Source: an uncultured Fibrobacter sp. (lineage in GTDB: Bacteria; Fibrobacterota; Fibrobacteria; Fibrobacterales; Fibrobacteraceae). Taken from it: DNA of 64,000 nt. A model generated the notes under the pieces. The model was not told the origin of the DNA, ran no database searches, and was given only the letters and a program-made list of their open reading frames with translations. The position numbers and the translations under genes were made by a program. The DNA lies in assembly GCA_946414025.1 (NCBI GenBank), contig CAMKMX010000009.1:21049-85048 (forward strand). Direction: 5' to 3'. Positions within the stretch are counted from its first letter, which is position 1. Every line of letters starts with the position of its first letter. Shown here in pieces: positions 49,927 to 59,745 of the stretch.

Positions 49927-51039
49927 TTAATAAAAGTTGACGTTGAACCAGCCGGTAGTTCCGTCTTCGGATACCGCTATACCGCAGGCCACCTTGGTGT
50001 AGTCACCCCGCATGTTCTTGTAGTGCCCGATGTAGGGGTAGTCCTCGTCTTTGTCCAGGTCCCGCTCCCCGCTCTCTACCAGTTTCTTTTCGCTCCACAT
50101 CATGTCCAGATAGTACTTGGCCACGTCGGCAGCCTTGCGACCGTTTGCCATGGAGGCGTTGGGACCGGAATTCTGGGCCCATTCACCACATTCCTTGAAA
50201 TGCCCGTGGGCTTTGTTGGACTTGAGGTCCGCGGCGGCCTGTTCGTCGGCGCATTTCTGCTTTTCTTCGTCTGCAAGGGCGAGGGGTTCCAGGTTTTCGG
50301 TGGCGCGATACTCGTTGATAATGTCTAGGCACTGTTCGCGCCAACCCGTTTCTTTTTCGCCTTCAGCCGATTCGGGGGCCTTTGCAGTAGATGACGAACT
50401 CTTCCTGGCGCCACTAACCCATTCCCCATCAACACATTTCAGGGTAGTGCCCTCATCAGCGATGTAGGCCTTTTCGCCATCCCGTTTGGCAGTACAGTTC
50501 GCGAGGCTGTCTATGGTGGCGTAATAGGCGCCCTTGTCGTTCCAGTGTTTGTCTTCGCAAAGGTATGCATCGCCATCAATCAAGGCCAAGGAGCCCTCCC
50601 GGTTGTCGGAGCAACTGGGCAAATCGTCTTCGGATTCGTATTCGGCAATGCCAAAATCGGCATTTCCCTTTTCCGCCTTGCTCCAGTGCATGTCATCACA
50701 AGTGTATACCGCGTGCTCATATTGCACGAACAGGGACAGGCCCTCCTTCCTGCCAGTACAGGCGGGCAAGTCATCTTCGGTCTTGACCGTATCAAGAACA
50801 TCGTGGTCAAATTCCCAGGCACCATTTTGGCAGCGGTAGGCCTTGCGTTCGTCCTGAACTTCGGCCAGGTCACCTTCCCTGCTCTTGCTGCAATTGGGCA
50901 AATCATCAAAAACTTCCGTCTGTAGCGACACAATGTCGGAATAGTCAACTGCTGTGCCACTATTGCCGTTGTCACAGGCAAATAGGAAAAAGGTTAGCAA
51001 AAAAACAAATAAGTATTTTATCATTAGACTTACCTTCAT
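49927..51039 (-). CDS. Lipoprotein: Cys-repeat modules + CAP/SCP domain
   Basis: Modules; CLDIINEYRATENLEPLALADEEKQKCADEQAAAD..HGHFKECGEWAQN..YYLDMMWSEKK..GHYKNMRGDYTKVACGIA. Confidence 0.87.
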   Translation of the reverse strand: MKVSLMIKYLFVFLLTFFLFACDNGNSGTAVDYSDIVSLQTEVFDDLPNCSKSREGDLAEVQDERKAYRCQNGAWEFDHDVLDTVKTEDDLPACTGRKEGLSLFVQYEHAVYTCDDMHWSKAEKGNADFGIAEYESEDDLPSCSDNREGSLALIDGDAYLCEDKHWNDKGAYYATIDSLANCTAKRDGEKAYIADEGTTLKCVDGEWVSGARKSSSSTAKAPESAEGEKETGWREQCLDIINEYRATENLEPLALADEEKQKCADEQAAADLKSNKAHGHFKECGEWAQNSGPNASMANGRKAADVAKYYLDMMWSEKKLVESGERDLDKDEDYPYIGHYKNMRGDYTKVACGIAVSEDGTTGWFNVNFY

Positions 51040-51041
51040 AT

Positions 51042-52547
51042 CTAATCGAACGACATGTCATCGCAGGTCACACTACCTGAATATATGTATGCATTCACCT
51101 TTTCAGAAGAACATTTTTCACGATATCCGCCCTTGCATCCATTTCCCATGACACCATCAAGTTCATCGCATTGAGCCCGCAATTCATTTTCATAACTCTC
51201 TGCAAACTCATCACAGAACTCCCCCAAAGACAACAAGGAATATTGGCAAGATACCAGATTCCCTGTAGGACCAACAGATCCGTTGCCACTACTGGACGAG
51301 TTTGCCGCACTTGACGAAGATGACACTGTAGTACTCGAGCTAGATTCAGACGCCTCATCTTTCAAGCAACGAACTGAAAGTCCTTCGGACTTGTATCTGT
51401 AATACAAATACACGTTCTTGTCGCTAGAAGCCAAGTACACATAGTATGCATCAATATTAGATGCTTCGTCTGCTGTCCAGAAGTAGGCACTGTCAAGATC
51501 ACCCATACACCCACCATTGGTATCCCGTGGTCTTCGACCCGCAGGGAGAACAGAAAAACCATAATCATCTGTTCCATTACCGCTGCCGCTCCAGCCCGTG
51601 GTCGACTTCAATTTTGCTGCGGTTGCACCAGAGCCACCCACAAAAGCACCTAAAGCACTCCATTCTTCTTTAGTTGGCAAATGCCACCCTTTGGGACACA
51701 AGCCCCTAGTTACATAAGAGGGATTTTTACAACTACTTATCATACCACAACCAATGCCATTTTTGGAATAGATTCCCGCACTATCTAAAGCCGCAGACCA
51801 GTCATACAACCGACCATATACAGAGCAACGAGATTCATCATTATAGTGGCATGCGCTTGCGGCTGGCTTTACACTATACACATGATTCAAGTTTTCCGCC
51901 AACCAAATCTCAAAGTAATCCGTTCCCTTGATGGTAACGGTTCTGTAGACATGTCCATCACGGAAATCCGTCAAAGTATTTCTTTGTGCGTCATAGTAAC
52001 TACTGTCCTTACCATCAAAACTGCTACTTGATTCAACAAAACTGGAACTACTACTCTCCGCACTAAAAAATATGTCAAAAGACGAAGAACTGCGAATAGA
52101 ATTGGAGGAACTATTTGCCTGATTATTCCTATTCTCATCTTCACTACGATCAGCGGAATCCTTGCGGCCAATGGGACGATTCTCTATGACAGTCCAGCGT
52201 TTGCCATCGCAAGTATATGCGGAATGTTCTATTTGAACAAAAAACGAATAGCCCTCCTTCCTGCCAGTGCAGGCAGGCAACTCGTCTTCGGTCTTGACCG
52301 TATCAAGAACATCGTGGTCAAATTCCCAGGCACCCTTTTGGCAGCGGTAGGCCTTGCGTTCGTCCTGAACTTCGGCCAAATCGCCTTCCCTGTTCTTGCT
52401 GCAGTTGGGCATATCGTCAAAAGATTCTACCTGCAGCGACACAAAATCGGAGTTGTCAGCAGCCGTACCATTGTCTCCATTGTCACAGGCAAGCAGGAGA
52501 AAGGTCAGCAAGAAAGGGAGGAATAGTTTTTTCATTGGGCTTACCAT
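51042..52547 (-). CDS. Lipoprotein: Cys-repeat modules + FISUMP domain
   Basis: Modules plus EIWLAENLNHVYS..GLCPKGWHLPTKEEWSALGAFVGG..YGFSVLPAGRRP..LSVRCLKD. Confidence 0.87.
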   Translation of the reverse strand: MVSPMKKLFLPFLLTFLLLACDNGDNGTAADNSDFVSLQVESFDDMPNCSKNREGDLAEVQDERKAYRCQKGAWEFDHDVLDTVKTEDELPACTGRKEGYSFFVQIEHSAYTCDGKRWTVIENRPIGRKDSADRSEDENRNNQANSSSNSIRSSSSFDIFFSAESSSSSFVESSSSFDGKDSSYYDAQRNTLTDFRDGHVYRTVTIKGTDYFEIWLAENLNHVYSVKPAASACHYNDESRCSVYGRLYDWSAALDSAGIYSKNGIGCGMISSCKNPSYVTRGLCPKGWHLPTKEEWSALGAFVGGSGATAAKLKSTTGWSGSGNGTDDYGFSVLPAGRRPRDTNGGCMGDLDSAYFWTADEASNIDAYYVYLASSDKNVYLYYRYKSEGLSVRCLKDEASESSSSTTVSSSSSAANSSSSGNGSVGPTGNLVSCQYSLLSLGEFCDEFAESYENELRAQCDELDGVMGNGCKGGYREKCSSEKVNAYIYSGSVTCDDMSFD

Positions 52548-52555
52548 TATTTTGA

Positions 52556-53074
52556 TTACTTTTCAAACATTTTTTCTACTCGTTCTCTTGCCTTTTTTAT
52601 CTTCTCCTTTGTCTTTTTTGCAAATTCATGTTCATTACCATCGCTATTCAATATGCGAAAATAAGTCTTATCGGAATTTTTTATTGGTTCATTTATGTAT
52701 TTTTTCTCTTCTTTGGGGTTCACATATATCGGTTCAATTTTAAACTTGCTAATAAAATCATTGTTAATTCTCTGTTCATATTGATCCTGATACCCCATCA
52801 ACCCAGCAATTGTCTTACGAAGCGTTGAATTGCGCACAGAACCATCTATATGATTATAGATGAGTCTCTTTCTTACATTTGTAGACTTACCCACATATAT
52901 ACAGTAAAAGCCATTCTTTTCTTCAAGAAATTCTTTAATTTGTTCAAATTTAAGACCCAAACTTGGCAACAACTTAACCAATTCATCTTTAGAAGCCCAC
53001 CATTTATAACATCCTTGTTCAGCTTCAAATGGAAAATCATTCACACTCACCATTTTATTACTCATTTTTACCAT
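52556..53074 (-). CDS. GIY-YIG nuclease family protein
   Basis: FYCIYVGKSTNVRKRLIYNHIDGSVRNSTLRKTIAGL. Confidence 0.8.
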   Translation of the reverse strand: MVKMSNKMVSVNDFPFEAEQGCYKWWASKDELVKLLPSLGLKFEQIKEFLEEKNGFYCIYVGKSTNVRKRLIYNHIDGSVRNSTLRKTIAGLMGYQDQYEQRINNDFISKFKIEPIYVNPKEEKKYINEPIKNSDKTYFRILNSDGNEHEFAKKTKEKIKKARERVEKMFEK

Positions 53075-53160
53075 TCCTTTACGCTTTAGGCGTGTTTAAG
53101 TGATTTGTTTTTTATTAGTTAAATTCTTTGAAATTTCGGTTGATTCAGTGAATCCACACT

Positions 53161-55125
53161 TTACCAACAACTTTCAAATTGCATGTATTCCCCCACAGGG
53201 ATTGTGATATACAGAGGAAATTCAACCTTAACACTTCCACTACAAGGTTCTCTATCGCTATATTTATTAACTGTTCCGGTTACTTGCTGACCATCAATCC
53301 AATCAAGGCAATTTTCGGAACTTCCACTTAGTGCTACTGTTGCAATTGTCGTAGAAGAGTTCGTTCCAGTCCACCTTGGGCATTCAGGTATATAATAGCC
53401 ACCAGGTCCTAATCGTTTCGCACTCGGGAATTCAATTTCATCATAGGGATTATCACTGTCAACTACATAAACACTGGGGCAGGTAACTTCCTTGGCATTG
53501 CCGTCAGCATTGGTCACGGTGACACTTGGAGTATATTCGCCCTTCTTGGTGTAAGATGCGGTCACGCTGCTCTTGGTCCCCGATACAGAACCCGACCAGA
53601 TATAACTCAAGGGTTCTGCGCCCTCGCTAGAGCAACCGGTAACGTTCCATGTGTATTCAACAGGATTGTCGCTTGCCAAGTCATTAGTTTCTGTCGTGAG
53701 TTCCCCGTCACAAGTACATCCGGTGATTTCCTTCTTCGCCAACGAAGAAGAACTAGTGGTTGTTGTGCTGGTAGCAGCCCCCTTCAGGCACCTGACGGAA
53801 ATACTGGGAGCAGTTAAAGAGTTCGCAGCATCGTCCTGTTCAAAGATGTCACTATCGTAAGAAATCTTAAAGGCATATCCTCCACTCGCGAAGAATCTCG
53901 CCTCGTCATCGCTGTAGCATTTCCCACTCCAGCAACTACCAGCCGGGAGTGCCGAAAATCCAAAAAGGTCTTCCCCAGTGGCAACGGCAACCCTTGTTTC
54001 GATTTCGGTCCCTGCTTCGTACCAGCCCGTGGTGGATTTCAGGCTTTTGCCTACCCCCTCCGTGCCGTTATTCGCATCTACATAATTGTACAGCACGGTC
54101 CATTCCGCAATTGCCGGAACATGCCATCCGGCTGGACAAAGGGATGTGGCACTTATGTTAGAAGGGTAAAGCCTGCCATATTTTTTACAGTAGGCACTGT
54201 TTTTCAAAGGGCATACGGAACCCGTAGCCTCATAGTTCAGGTTCTCCGCCATCCAGGTCTGGGTACCGATGACAACGGTCTTGTATGTCTGACCATCGCG
54301 GGAGTCGGTGAGAGTCCCTTCTTCTGGTTCGGGGACCTTGACAGAAGACGAAGACAGATCCTCGATCGGGGTCGAGGATGACGTGGGGGTATCCGGGGTC
54401 GAGGATGACGTGGGGGGATCTGGGGTCGAGGATGACGATTTTGGTGAATCATCGTCAGGCTCACTTCGGCCTTGATCAGCGGCCTTAGCTTCTTTCCATT
54501 CCCCGTCGATGCATTTCAGGGCTGTGCCCTCGTCGGCGATGTAGGCCTTTTCACCCTCCCGTTTGGCGGTGCAGTTGCTGAGGCTGTCCTCGGTAGCGTA
54601 GTAGGTGCCCACGGCTTTCCAACGGGTGCCGTCGCACAGATAGGCCTCACCCTCTATCAGGGCCGTTTCACCCTCGCGCTTGACAACACAGTTGGGTAAA
54701 TCGTCTTCGGTTTCGTATTCTACGACCCCCGATTCGCCAGGGGCGTCTTCCTTAATCCAGCGCTTGCCATCGCAGGTGTAGGCGGCACTTTCGCTTTTGA
54801 CAAACAACGAAAGGCCTTCCTTCTTGCCAATACAGGCGGGCAACTCATCTTCGGTCTTGACTGTATCGAGGACATCGTGGTCGAATTCCCAGGCACCCTT
54901 CTGGCAGCGGTAGGCCTTGCGTTCGTCCTGAACTTCGGCCAGGTCGCCCTCCCTGCTCTTGCTGCAATTGGGCAGGTCGTCGAAGGTTTCTGCCTGAACG
55001 GAGACGAGTTCCCCGTCGTTTGCATTGGTTCCGCTGCTGTCGGAACCGCAGGCCACGAGAAATACAGCAGCCGAGGCTGCAAACAAAGTAACGATTTCTC
55101 TTTTCATTTTCACCTCTCTCCACAT
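53161..55125 (-). CDS. Lipoprotein: Cys-repeat modules + Ser/Thr/Pro linker + FISUMP domain + Ig/PKD-like tail
   Basis: Modules; PTSSSTPDTPTSSSTPIEDLSSSS linker; FISUMP block; YTWNVTGCSSEGAEPLSYIWSGSVSGTKSSVTASYTKKGEYTPSVTVTNADG. Confidence 0.85.
   Translation of the reverse strand: MWREVKMKREIVTLFAASAAVFLVACGSDSSGTNANDGELVSVQAETFDDLPNCSKSREGDLAEVQDERKAYRCQKGAWEFDHDVLDTVKTEDELPACIGKKEGLSLFVKSESAAYTCDGKRWIKEDAPGESGVVEYETEDDLPNCVVKREGETALIEGEAYLCDGTRWKAVGTYYATEDSLSNCTAKREGEKAYIADEGTALKCIDGEWKEAKAADQGRSEPDDDSPKSSSSTPDPPTSSSTPDTPTSSSTPIEDLSSSSVKVPEPEEGTLTDSRDGQTYKTVVIGTQTWMAENLNYEATGSVCPLKNSAYCKKYGRLYPSNISATSLCPAGWHVPAIAEWTVLYNYVDANNGTEGVGKSLKSTTGWYEAGTEIETRVAVATGEDLFGFSALPAGSCWSGKCYSDDEARFFASGGYAFKISYDSDIFEQDDAANSLTAPSISVRCLKGAATSTTTTSSSSLAKKEITGCTCDGELTTETNDLASDNPVEYTWNVTGCSSEGAEPLSYIWSGSVSGTKSSVTASYTKKGEYTPSVTVTNADGNAKEVTCPSVYVVDSDNPYDEIEFPSAKRLGPGGYYIPECPRWTGTNSSTTIATVALSGSSENCLDWIDGQQVTGTVNKYSDREPCSGSVKVEFPLYITIPVGEYMQFESCW
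54357..54436. repeat. In-CDS GTCAT hairpin and 27-bp tandem derivatives
   Basis: GATCCTCGATCGGGGTCGAGGATGAC (54357-54382); GGTCGAGGATGAC starts at 54370, 54397, 54424. Confidence 0.88.
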
Positions 55126-55501
55126 CCTTTTTAAGGCTCAATTCCCATATACATGAATATATATGGGCCAGGTTTGAAAGAAACGCCCCAAAGCCCCCAA
55201 AACCGCAAATTTGCCACTTTTTGATAGTTTGACGAAAATTTTTACTGTTTTATGATACATAACAGTTGATTTTTATGGAAAAACGGATATCGCGGCTCTA
55301 ATTTTTGGAACTTTTCCTGATTTTTTTACATTACGGGCTTGTACAGGGCAAATACTCCTTTCCTACACTTAACTTGTTAAATGTAAACAAAAAAAAACAA
55401 AACGATGTAAATTTTCGTTAACACGCTTTTTTAGTGCTTTTTCAGAGACTTTCGTCGATTTGACATGATTTTGACGCTTGCCGAAGGCCTATATGCAAAA
55501 C

Positions 55502-57865
55502 CTATTCTTCGTCTTTGATGCAGCGGACGGAGTACATACCTTTTTTTTGACCCCTTTCCCCACACTTCCATTCTCTGTAGTCTGGTAAAAAAGCAGCCCC
55601 GTAAGACGCGCCACCCAAGATAAAACGACTCCCATTAGAAACCCATAAATGCGCCCAGGATCCGAGATCTTCATAACGCTCTTTACCATAATTAAAGCTT
55701 CCAGCAGGGAGTACGGAAAAACCATATGTATTTGGTTCAGCCTTATGCAGACAGTCTTCTGGAATCTCGTTCCAGCACCACTCACCAGTCATCAACTCTT
55801 CCATCGTATCGGTTAATTCTAAGGCAAGCAATTCATTCCATTCATTACAATCAGGTACATGCCAACCCGAAGGGCATGACTCCAGCAAAACCTCATATGC
55901 ATACAACCTTCCGTAAACTGAGCAATTTTTTTCATCATTGTCATAGCAGTAACTTCCAGATTCAGTTTCATAGTTTAGGTTTTCAGCAAGCCACTCGTGC
56001 TTTTTTATCCCTATAGTTTTGTATTTTTTCCCGTCACGGGGATCTACTACTTCGCCATAATTCAACTTTTCTGTAGTAAATTTCCATACAGATGCGTGAC
56101 ATTTGTAAAAGGAATAATACCCCTTGGGAATCCAATACGTTCCCTCGGTATAATTTGTACAGCCCAAGCCTACGCTTACTTCATTTTCTGTTGCAGCCCT
56201 AAACACACCATCATCGCACACATACTTATTTGTTTTTATAAAGGTTCCATCAAAAATCACACCATCGTTTGTACATTTCTTTTGATAGGTATCATACTCC
56301 AATATGCTAGCCAGTCTCCATGCTTTTTTTCTTACTTCGTAGATATAATAATCTTTTTCATTCACTTGACCCTGACGTATTTCACCTTCAAATTCTCCAT
56401 GGCCCCATGTTGCAGTATCTTTTTCTATGTCTGTAGCAGTACGCCAAGTTTGCGAAACACACTTGTACCAGTTTTTATCCGAGCCCTGGCCAACAGTATC
56501 TTGCCTCAAGACTGTGCATCCGCGAAGCCCTAGCGAGCAGTCATTTGCCTCACCGGCTCGCCAGACTTTATCCTCATAGACATAGCAGTTGGTCTTAACC
56601 ACATCACCGAATTTCACATCGTCGTCTTTTCCAGCTTTCCATTTGTAAGTATCTTTCTCGATATCCGAAGCCAGACGCCACACACTGTCCTTGCAAATGA
56701 AATAATTCGAATCAACTTTTCCAACAGAATCTGCAATCGCTGCCACACAACCGCCAAGTTTCGCTTCAACATTGTCCGCCGCTCGCCATACTGTTTTGTC
56801 GAACACATAGATGCTATCCGTCACATTGCCTTTCTTTATTGTGCCATCGGTCGATTTTTCCCAACCGAACGTATCTTTCTCGATATCCGAGGCCAGGCGC
56901 CACAAGTTATCCTTGCAAATGAAATGAACGCCGTTCAACTTGCTCAACGCATTGGTGTTTGCTTTCACAACACCTTCCCGCTCCTTGTCGCAATCACCGA
57001 GGCCGTAGTTTTCCCACCAGAACTTGTCCATGGATTTTTCAAAATCGGGTATGATGTCAGAAATTTTCCAGCCCTTTATGTTGCTACGGATGGCAGAATA
57101 GTAGGTGGACAGGCTAACTGCACTTGCCCAGTCCGCCACGGCGGTAGCGGTTACCGAGTCGTTCCACACGCCATCCTTTTCGATATCGTAGGCAAAATTC
57201 GCCAGCCTTTCGGAGAAATCTCCTTCTGCAAGATCCGCCTGCATCAAGGAACTTATGGCCAGAAGGGCTGCGTTCCCCTCTCCCTTCTTGAATATGGAAA
57301 GTCCTTCGAAGTCGCCAATCAATTCGTTTTCAATATGAAACGCCTTCAGGATTTCCTGTTCCGCCTGCTGCTTGGCATCCTTTACGGGTTTGCCCTCGTT
57401 TACCAAGAACAGTGTGCGCTCGAACGCCAAATGAGTCAAAAGATTGATGTTGGCCGTTTCCTTGTCAGACAAATCCACCAGGGCATTAAGGGTTATAGGG
57501 GCCGTCGATTGTTTTCCGGTATTTTCATTGCGGTAATATCCCGAAACCTCCATAAATGCAAATTGGCATTCCAAATTCAAATGGGTAAACCGAAAATCCC
57601 CACGGTCGCTGGCGATTTTTCCAGGAATGGAGCGTCCCGTATGTCCGAGGGTTTCAAATTCCAATTCGTAAATGTGGACTGCAGAACCCACCGTGAAGGG
57701 ACCCTTTTCAGAAACACCGGCAACGGTCTTGTCTTCGATGGCAATCTGGGTCTCTTCGGTAGCACCGCCGGCCTGTTTGTCGTCTCCTGAACAGGCGCAC
57801 GCAAACAACGCGACCAAGGCAAGCAATGCAAGCCAAAAAAAGCTATGTCCAAATGTCTTTTTCAT
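55502..57865 (-). CDS. Large FISUMP lipoprotein with repeated FICKDxxWRLASDIEKDT modules
   Basis: Lipobox LFACACS; several C..W repeats; C-terminal WLAENLNYETESGSYCY..CPSGWHVPDCNEWNELL..YSVRCIKDEE; start could also be 57889. Confidence 0.83.
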   Translation of the reverse strand: MKKTFGHSFFWLALLALVALFACACSGDDKQAGGATEETQIAIEDKTVAGVSEKGPFTVGSAVHIYELEFETLGHTGRSIPGKIASDRGDFRFTHLNLECQFAFMEVSGYYRNENTGKQSTAPITLNALVDLSDKETANINLLTHLAFERTLFLVNEGKPVKDAKQQAEQEILKAFHIENELIGDFEGLSIFKKGEGNAALLAISSLMQADLAEGDFSERLANFAYDIEKDGVWNDSVTATAVADWASAVSLSTYYSAIRSNIKGWKISDIIPDFEKSMDKFWWENYGLGDCDKEREGVVKANTNALSKLNGVHFICKDNLWRLASDIEKDTFGWEKSTDGTIKKGNVTDSIYVFDKTVWRAADNVEAKLGGCVAAIADSVGKVDSNYFICKDSVWRLASDIEKDTYKWKAGKDDDVKFGDVVKTNCYVYEDKVWRAGEANDCSLGLRGCTVLRQDTVGQGSDKNWYKCVSQTWRTATDIEKDTATWGHGEFEGEIRQGQVNEKDYYIYEVRKKAWRLASILEYDTYQKKCTNDGVIFDGTFIKTNKYVCDDGVFRAATENEVSVGLGCTNYTEGTYWIPKGYYSFYKCHASVWKFTTEKLNYGEVVDPRDGKKYKTIGIKKHEWLAENLNYETESGSYCYDNDEKNCSVYGRLYAYEVLLESCPSGWHVPDCNEWNELLALELTDTMEELMTGEWCWNEIPEDCLHKAEPNTYGFSVLPAGSFNYGKERYEDLGSWAHLWVSNGSRFILGGASYGAAFLPDYREWKCGERGQKKGMYSVRCIKDEE

Positions 57866-57885
57866 CTGTGCAAATTTTCCTTGTT

Positions 57886-58719
57886 TCATTTTTTACCGGA
57901 GGCAAGTTTCCATGTCAAGGGGAAAAGCTGAAGGTTCAATCGGAACACCTGTTCCATATCGTCGTCTTCGGTGGCGATGGCGATAACGCGCTTACGGAAA
58001 TCCGCCAGTTCCTTGACAATTTTCTGAAATGTTTTTTCAGTAAGGCCCAGCGTGAGCCCTGAAACAGAGCGGCCGGACAGGGGCACGTTCTTTATAGCCT
58101 CTAGAGCGAGCGCACCCATCTGCAAGTGCATCTGCTGAACCGCCAGCGGGACAAAATCCATTTTCCCCGTCGATACGGTCTTATTCGTTTGTATAAAGGT
58201 ATCCTTGCCGACTTTTTTCAAGAGACCCATAGATATCAGGTACTTGATGGTGGCCGACACCTGTCGCGCCGTGATTTTCGGCATGCACTGGACCGCGATT
58301 TGCTTTGCCTTTTTGCCCGCCATGTGGGGCACCAGTTCCCTGAGTACCGGGTTCTGCCACGATTCAAAATACCCCATGGACTTTTGCCCCAGGACATTCA
58401 CCTGGTGCGCCTTGGAAAGGGCCTGCATCTCGTCGAAATATTTCTGCCTTATGGATTCCCGTTTTGCCTGATTAAATGCCACTAGCGCCTTGAAATAGGC
58501 CAGTTCAAAGCCCTCCAGCCCCATGGCATGTGCTACACGAGCTACCCCTGCTCCGCTCAACCCCGACTTGCCTTCGCAAACCAGCTTCAGGTAAACGGGA
58601 GAACGGAATCCGGCCAGTTTTGAAAATTCACGCCACGTCATTACGGCATGGGCCTTTTTCTCCTGAAACCAATGGTCCATGAACTTTCGATAATCCTGGA
58701 ATGCGATGACGGAATCCAT
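57886..58719 (-). CDS. TIGR02147-like transcriptional regulator (Fibrobacter-type)
   Basis: DYRKFMDHWFQEKKAHAVMTWREFSKLAGFRSPVYLKLVCEGKSGLSGAGVARVAHAMGLEGFELAYFKALVAFNQAK. Confidence 0.8.
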   Translation of the reverse strand: MDSVIAFQDYRKFMDHWFQEKKAHAVMTWREFSKLAGFRSPVYLKLVCEGKSGLSGAGVARVAHAMGLEGFELAYFKALVAFNQAKRESIRQKYFDEMQALSKAHQVNVLGQKSMGYFESWQNPVLRELVPHMAGKKAKQIAVQCMPKITARQVSATIKYLISMGLLKKVGKDTFIQTNKTVSTGKMDFVPLAVQQMHLQMGALALEAIKNVPLSGRSVSGLTLGLTEKTFQKIVKELADFRKRVIAIATEDDDMEQVFRLNLQLFPLTWKLASGKK

Positions 58720-59015
58720 ATTCCAGAATATAAATGCAAAACGCCCAAAAAGGAGAGAAAAAAGATACAATCTGCCGATTTTTCTGCCGTCTTGACGTCT
58801 ATTTTTGTTTATTTACATTTATATGATACAAAAAATTGGAAATTCATTCAAATTATGCGTTTTTTGTGATTGAAATTTCGAATTTTAGGCAAATAATTTA
58901 CAATAGTCGGCCAACCACCCTTTGTAAAAAACGCACGTAAACAAAAATTTTCGGCATATTTTGGCCTTCATCTCCGTTTATATAGCAGACAGAAAGTCTT
59001 AAAAACATCCGCCCC

Positions 59016-59044
59016 TTGACAATTCGTATCCAATTGGATACATT
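59016..59044 (+). promoter_or_regulatory. Candidate promoter with palindromic operator for the toxin-antitoxin pair
   Basis: TTGACA (59016-59021), 17-bp spacer containing most of perfect 16-bp palindrome GTATCCAATTGGATAC (59026-59041), TACATT (59039-59044). Confidence 0.7.
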
Positions 59045-59055
59045 TGGAGAAAACA

Positions 59056-59358
59056 ATGATCGTAAACCAAACCCCTGTATTTCAGAAATGGATGCAAAAA
59101 TTACGAGATTTTCGGGCTAAAGCACACATACTTTCCCGATTGACACAAATTGAAAAAGGAAATCTTGGCGACTTTAAATCTGTAGGGAGCGGCGTATTGG
59201 AGATGCGCATCGATTATGGACCAGGCTACAGACTCTATTTTGCAAAAGATGGCGAGATTATTGTAATTATTCTGATTGGCGGCGAAAAATCCACACAAGA
59301 TCAAGACATCGTAAAGGCAAAAAACATTTGGCAAGGAATGAAAAATGAAAAAAAGTGA
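59056..59358 (+). CDS. RelE/HigB-type addiction module toxin
   Basis: FQKWMQKLRDFRAKAHILSRLTQIEKGNLGDFKSVGSGVLEMRIDYGPGYRLYFAKDGEIIVIILIGGEKSTQ. Confidence 0.9.
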   Translation: MIVNQTPVFQKWMQKLRDFRAKAHILSRLTQIEKGNLGDFKSVGSGVLEMRIDYGPGYRLYFAKDGEIIVIILIGGEKSTQDQDIVKAKNIWQGMKNEKK

Positions 59359-59701
59359 AGTCACACGTTTAGACATCGCAGAGTATCTTGACAGCAAAGA
59401 AATCGTTGCCGAATACCTCGACCTGATTTGCCAAGAAAACGACCCCGCATTGTTGCTGCATGCTATCGGACATGTCGCACGTAGCAAGGGCATGGCGAAA
59501 ATTGCGGAATCGTCAGGACTCGGACGAGAAAGCCTCTACAAGGCTTTAGCCGAAAATGCCCATCCGCGCTTTGAAACCGTATTCAAGGTTCTTGCCGCGC
59601 TGGGCATTCAAATGCATCTGGTTCCCAGAGTAAAATTCAAGCGCAGGCGGACACCAGCGCCAATTGCCGTGGCCGAGAAGAAATCTATGTATAAGGTCTA
59701 A
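59345..59701 (+). CDS. HigA-type addiction module antidote
   Basis: LLHAIGHVARSKGMAKIAESSGLGRESLYKALAENAHPRFETVFKVLAALGIQMHLVPR; overlaps the toxin ORF. Confidence 0.9.
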   Translation: MKKSEVTRLDIAEYLDSKEIVAEYLDLICQENDPALLLHAIGHVARSKGMAKIAESSGLGRESLYKALAENAHPRFETVFKVLAALGIQMHLVPRVKFKRRRTPAPIAVAEKKSMYKV

Positions 59702-59745
59702 AACCGGAGGGGCTGCAATCAACCCCGTTCTTCCCCCGCCAAGTT

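Noticed and set aside
47098-58719. Antiphage defence island reading of the 47-58 kb cluster (GIY-YIG nuclease, nearby toxin-antitoxin)
   Set aside because: The neighbours are exported lipoproteins and glycoside hydrolase modules; no coherent cytoplasmic sensor/effector set
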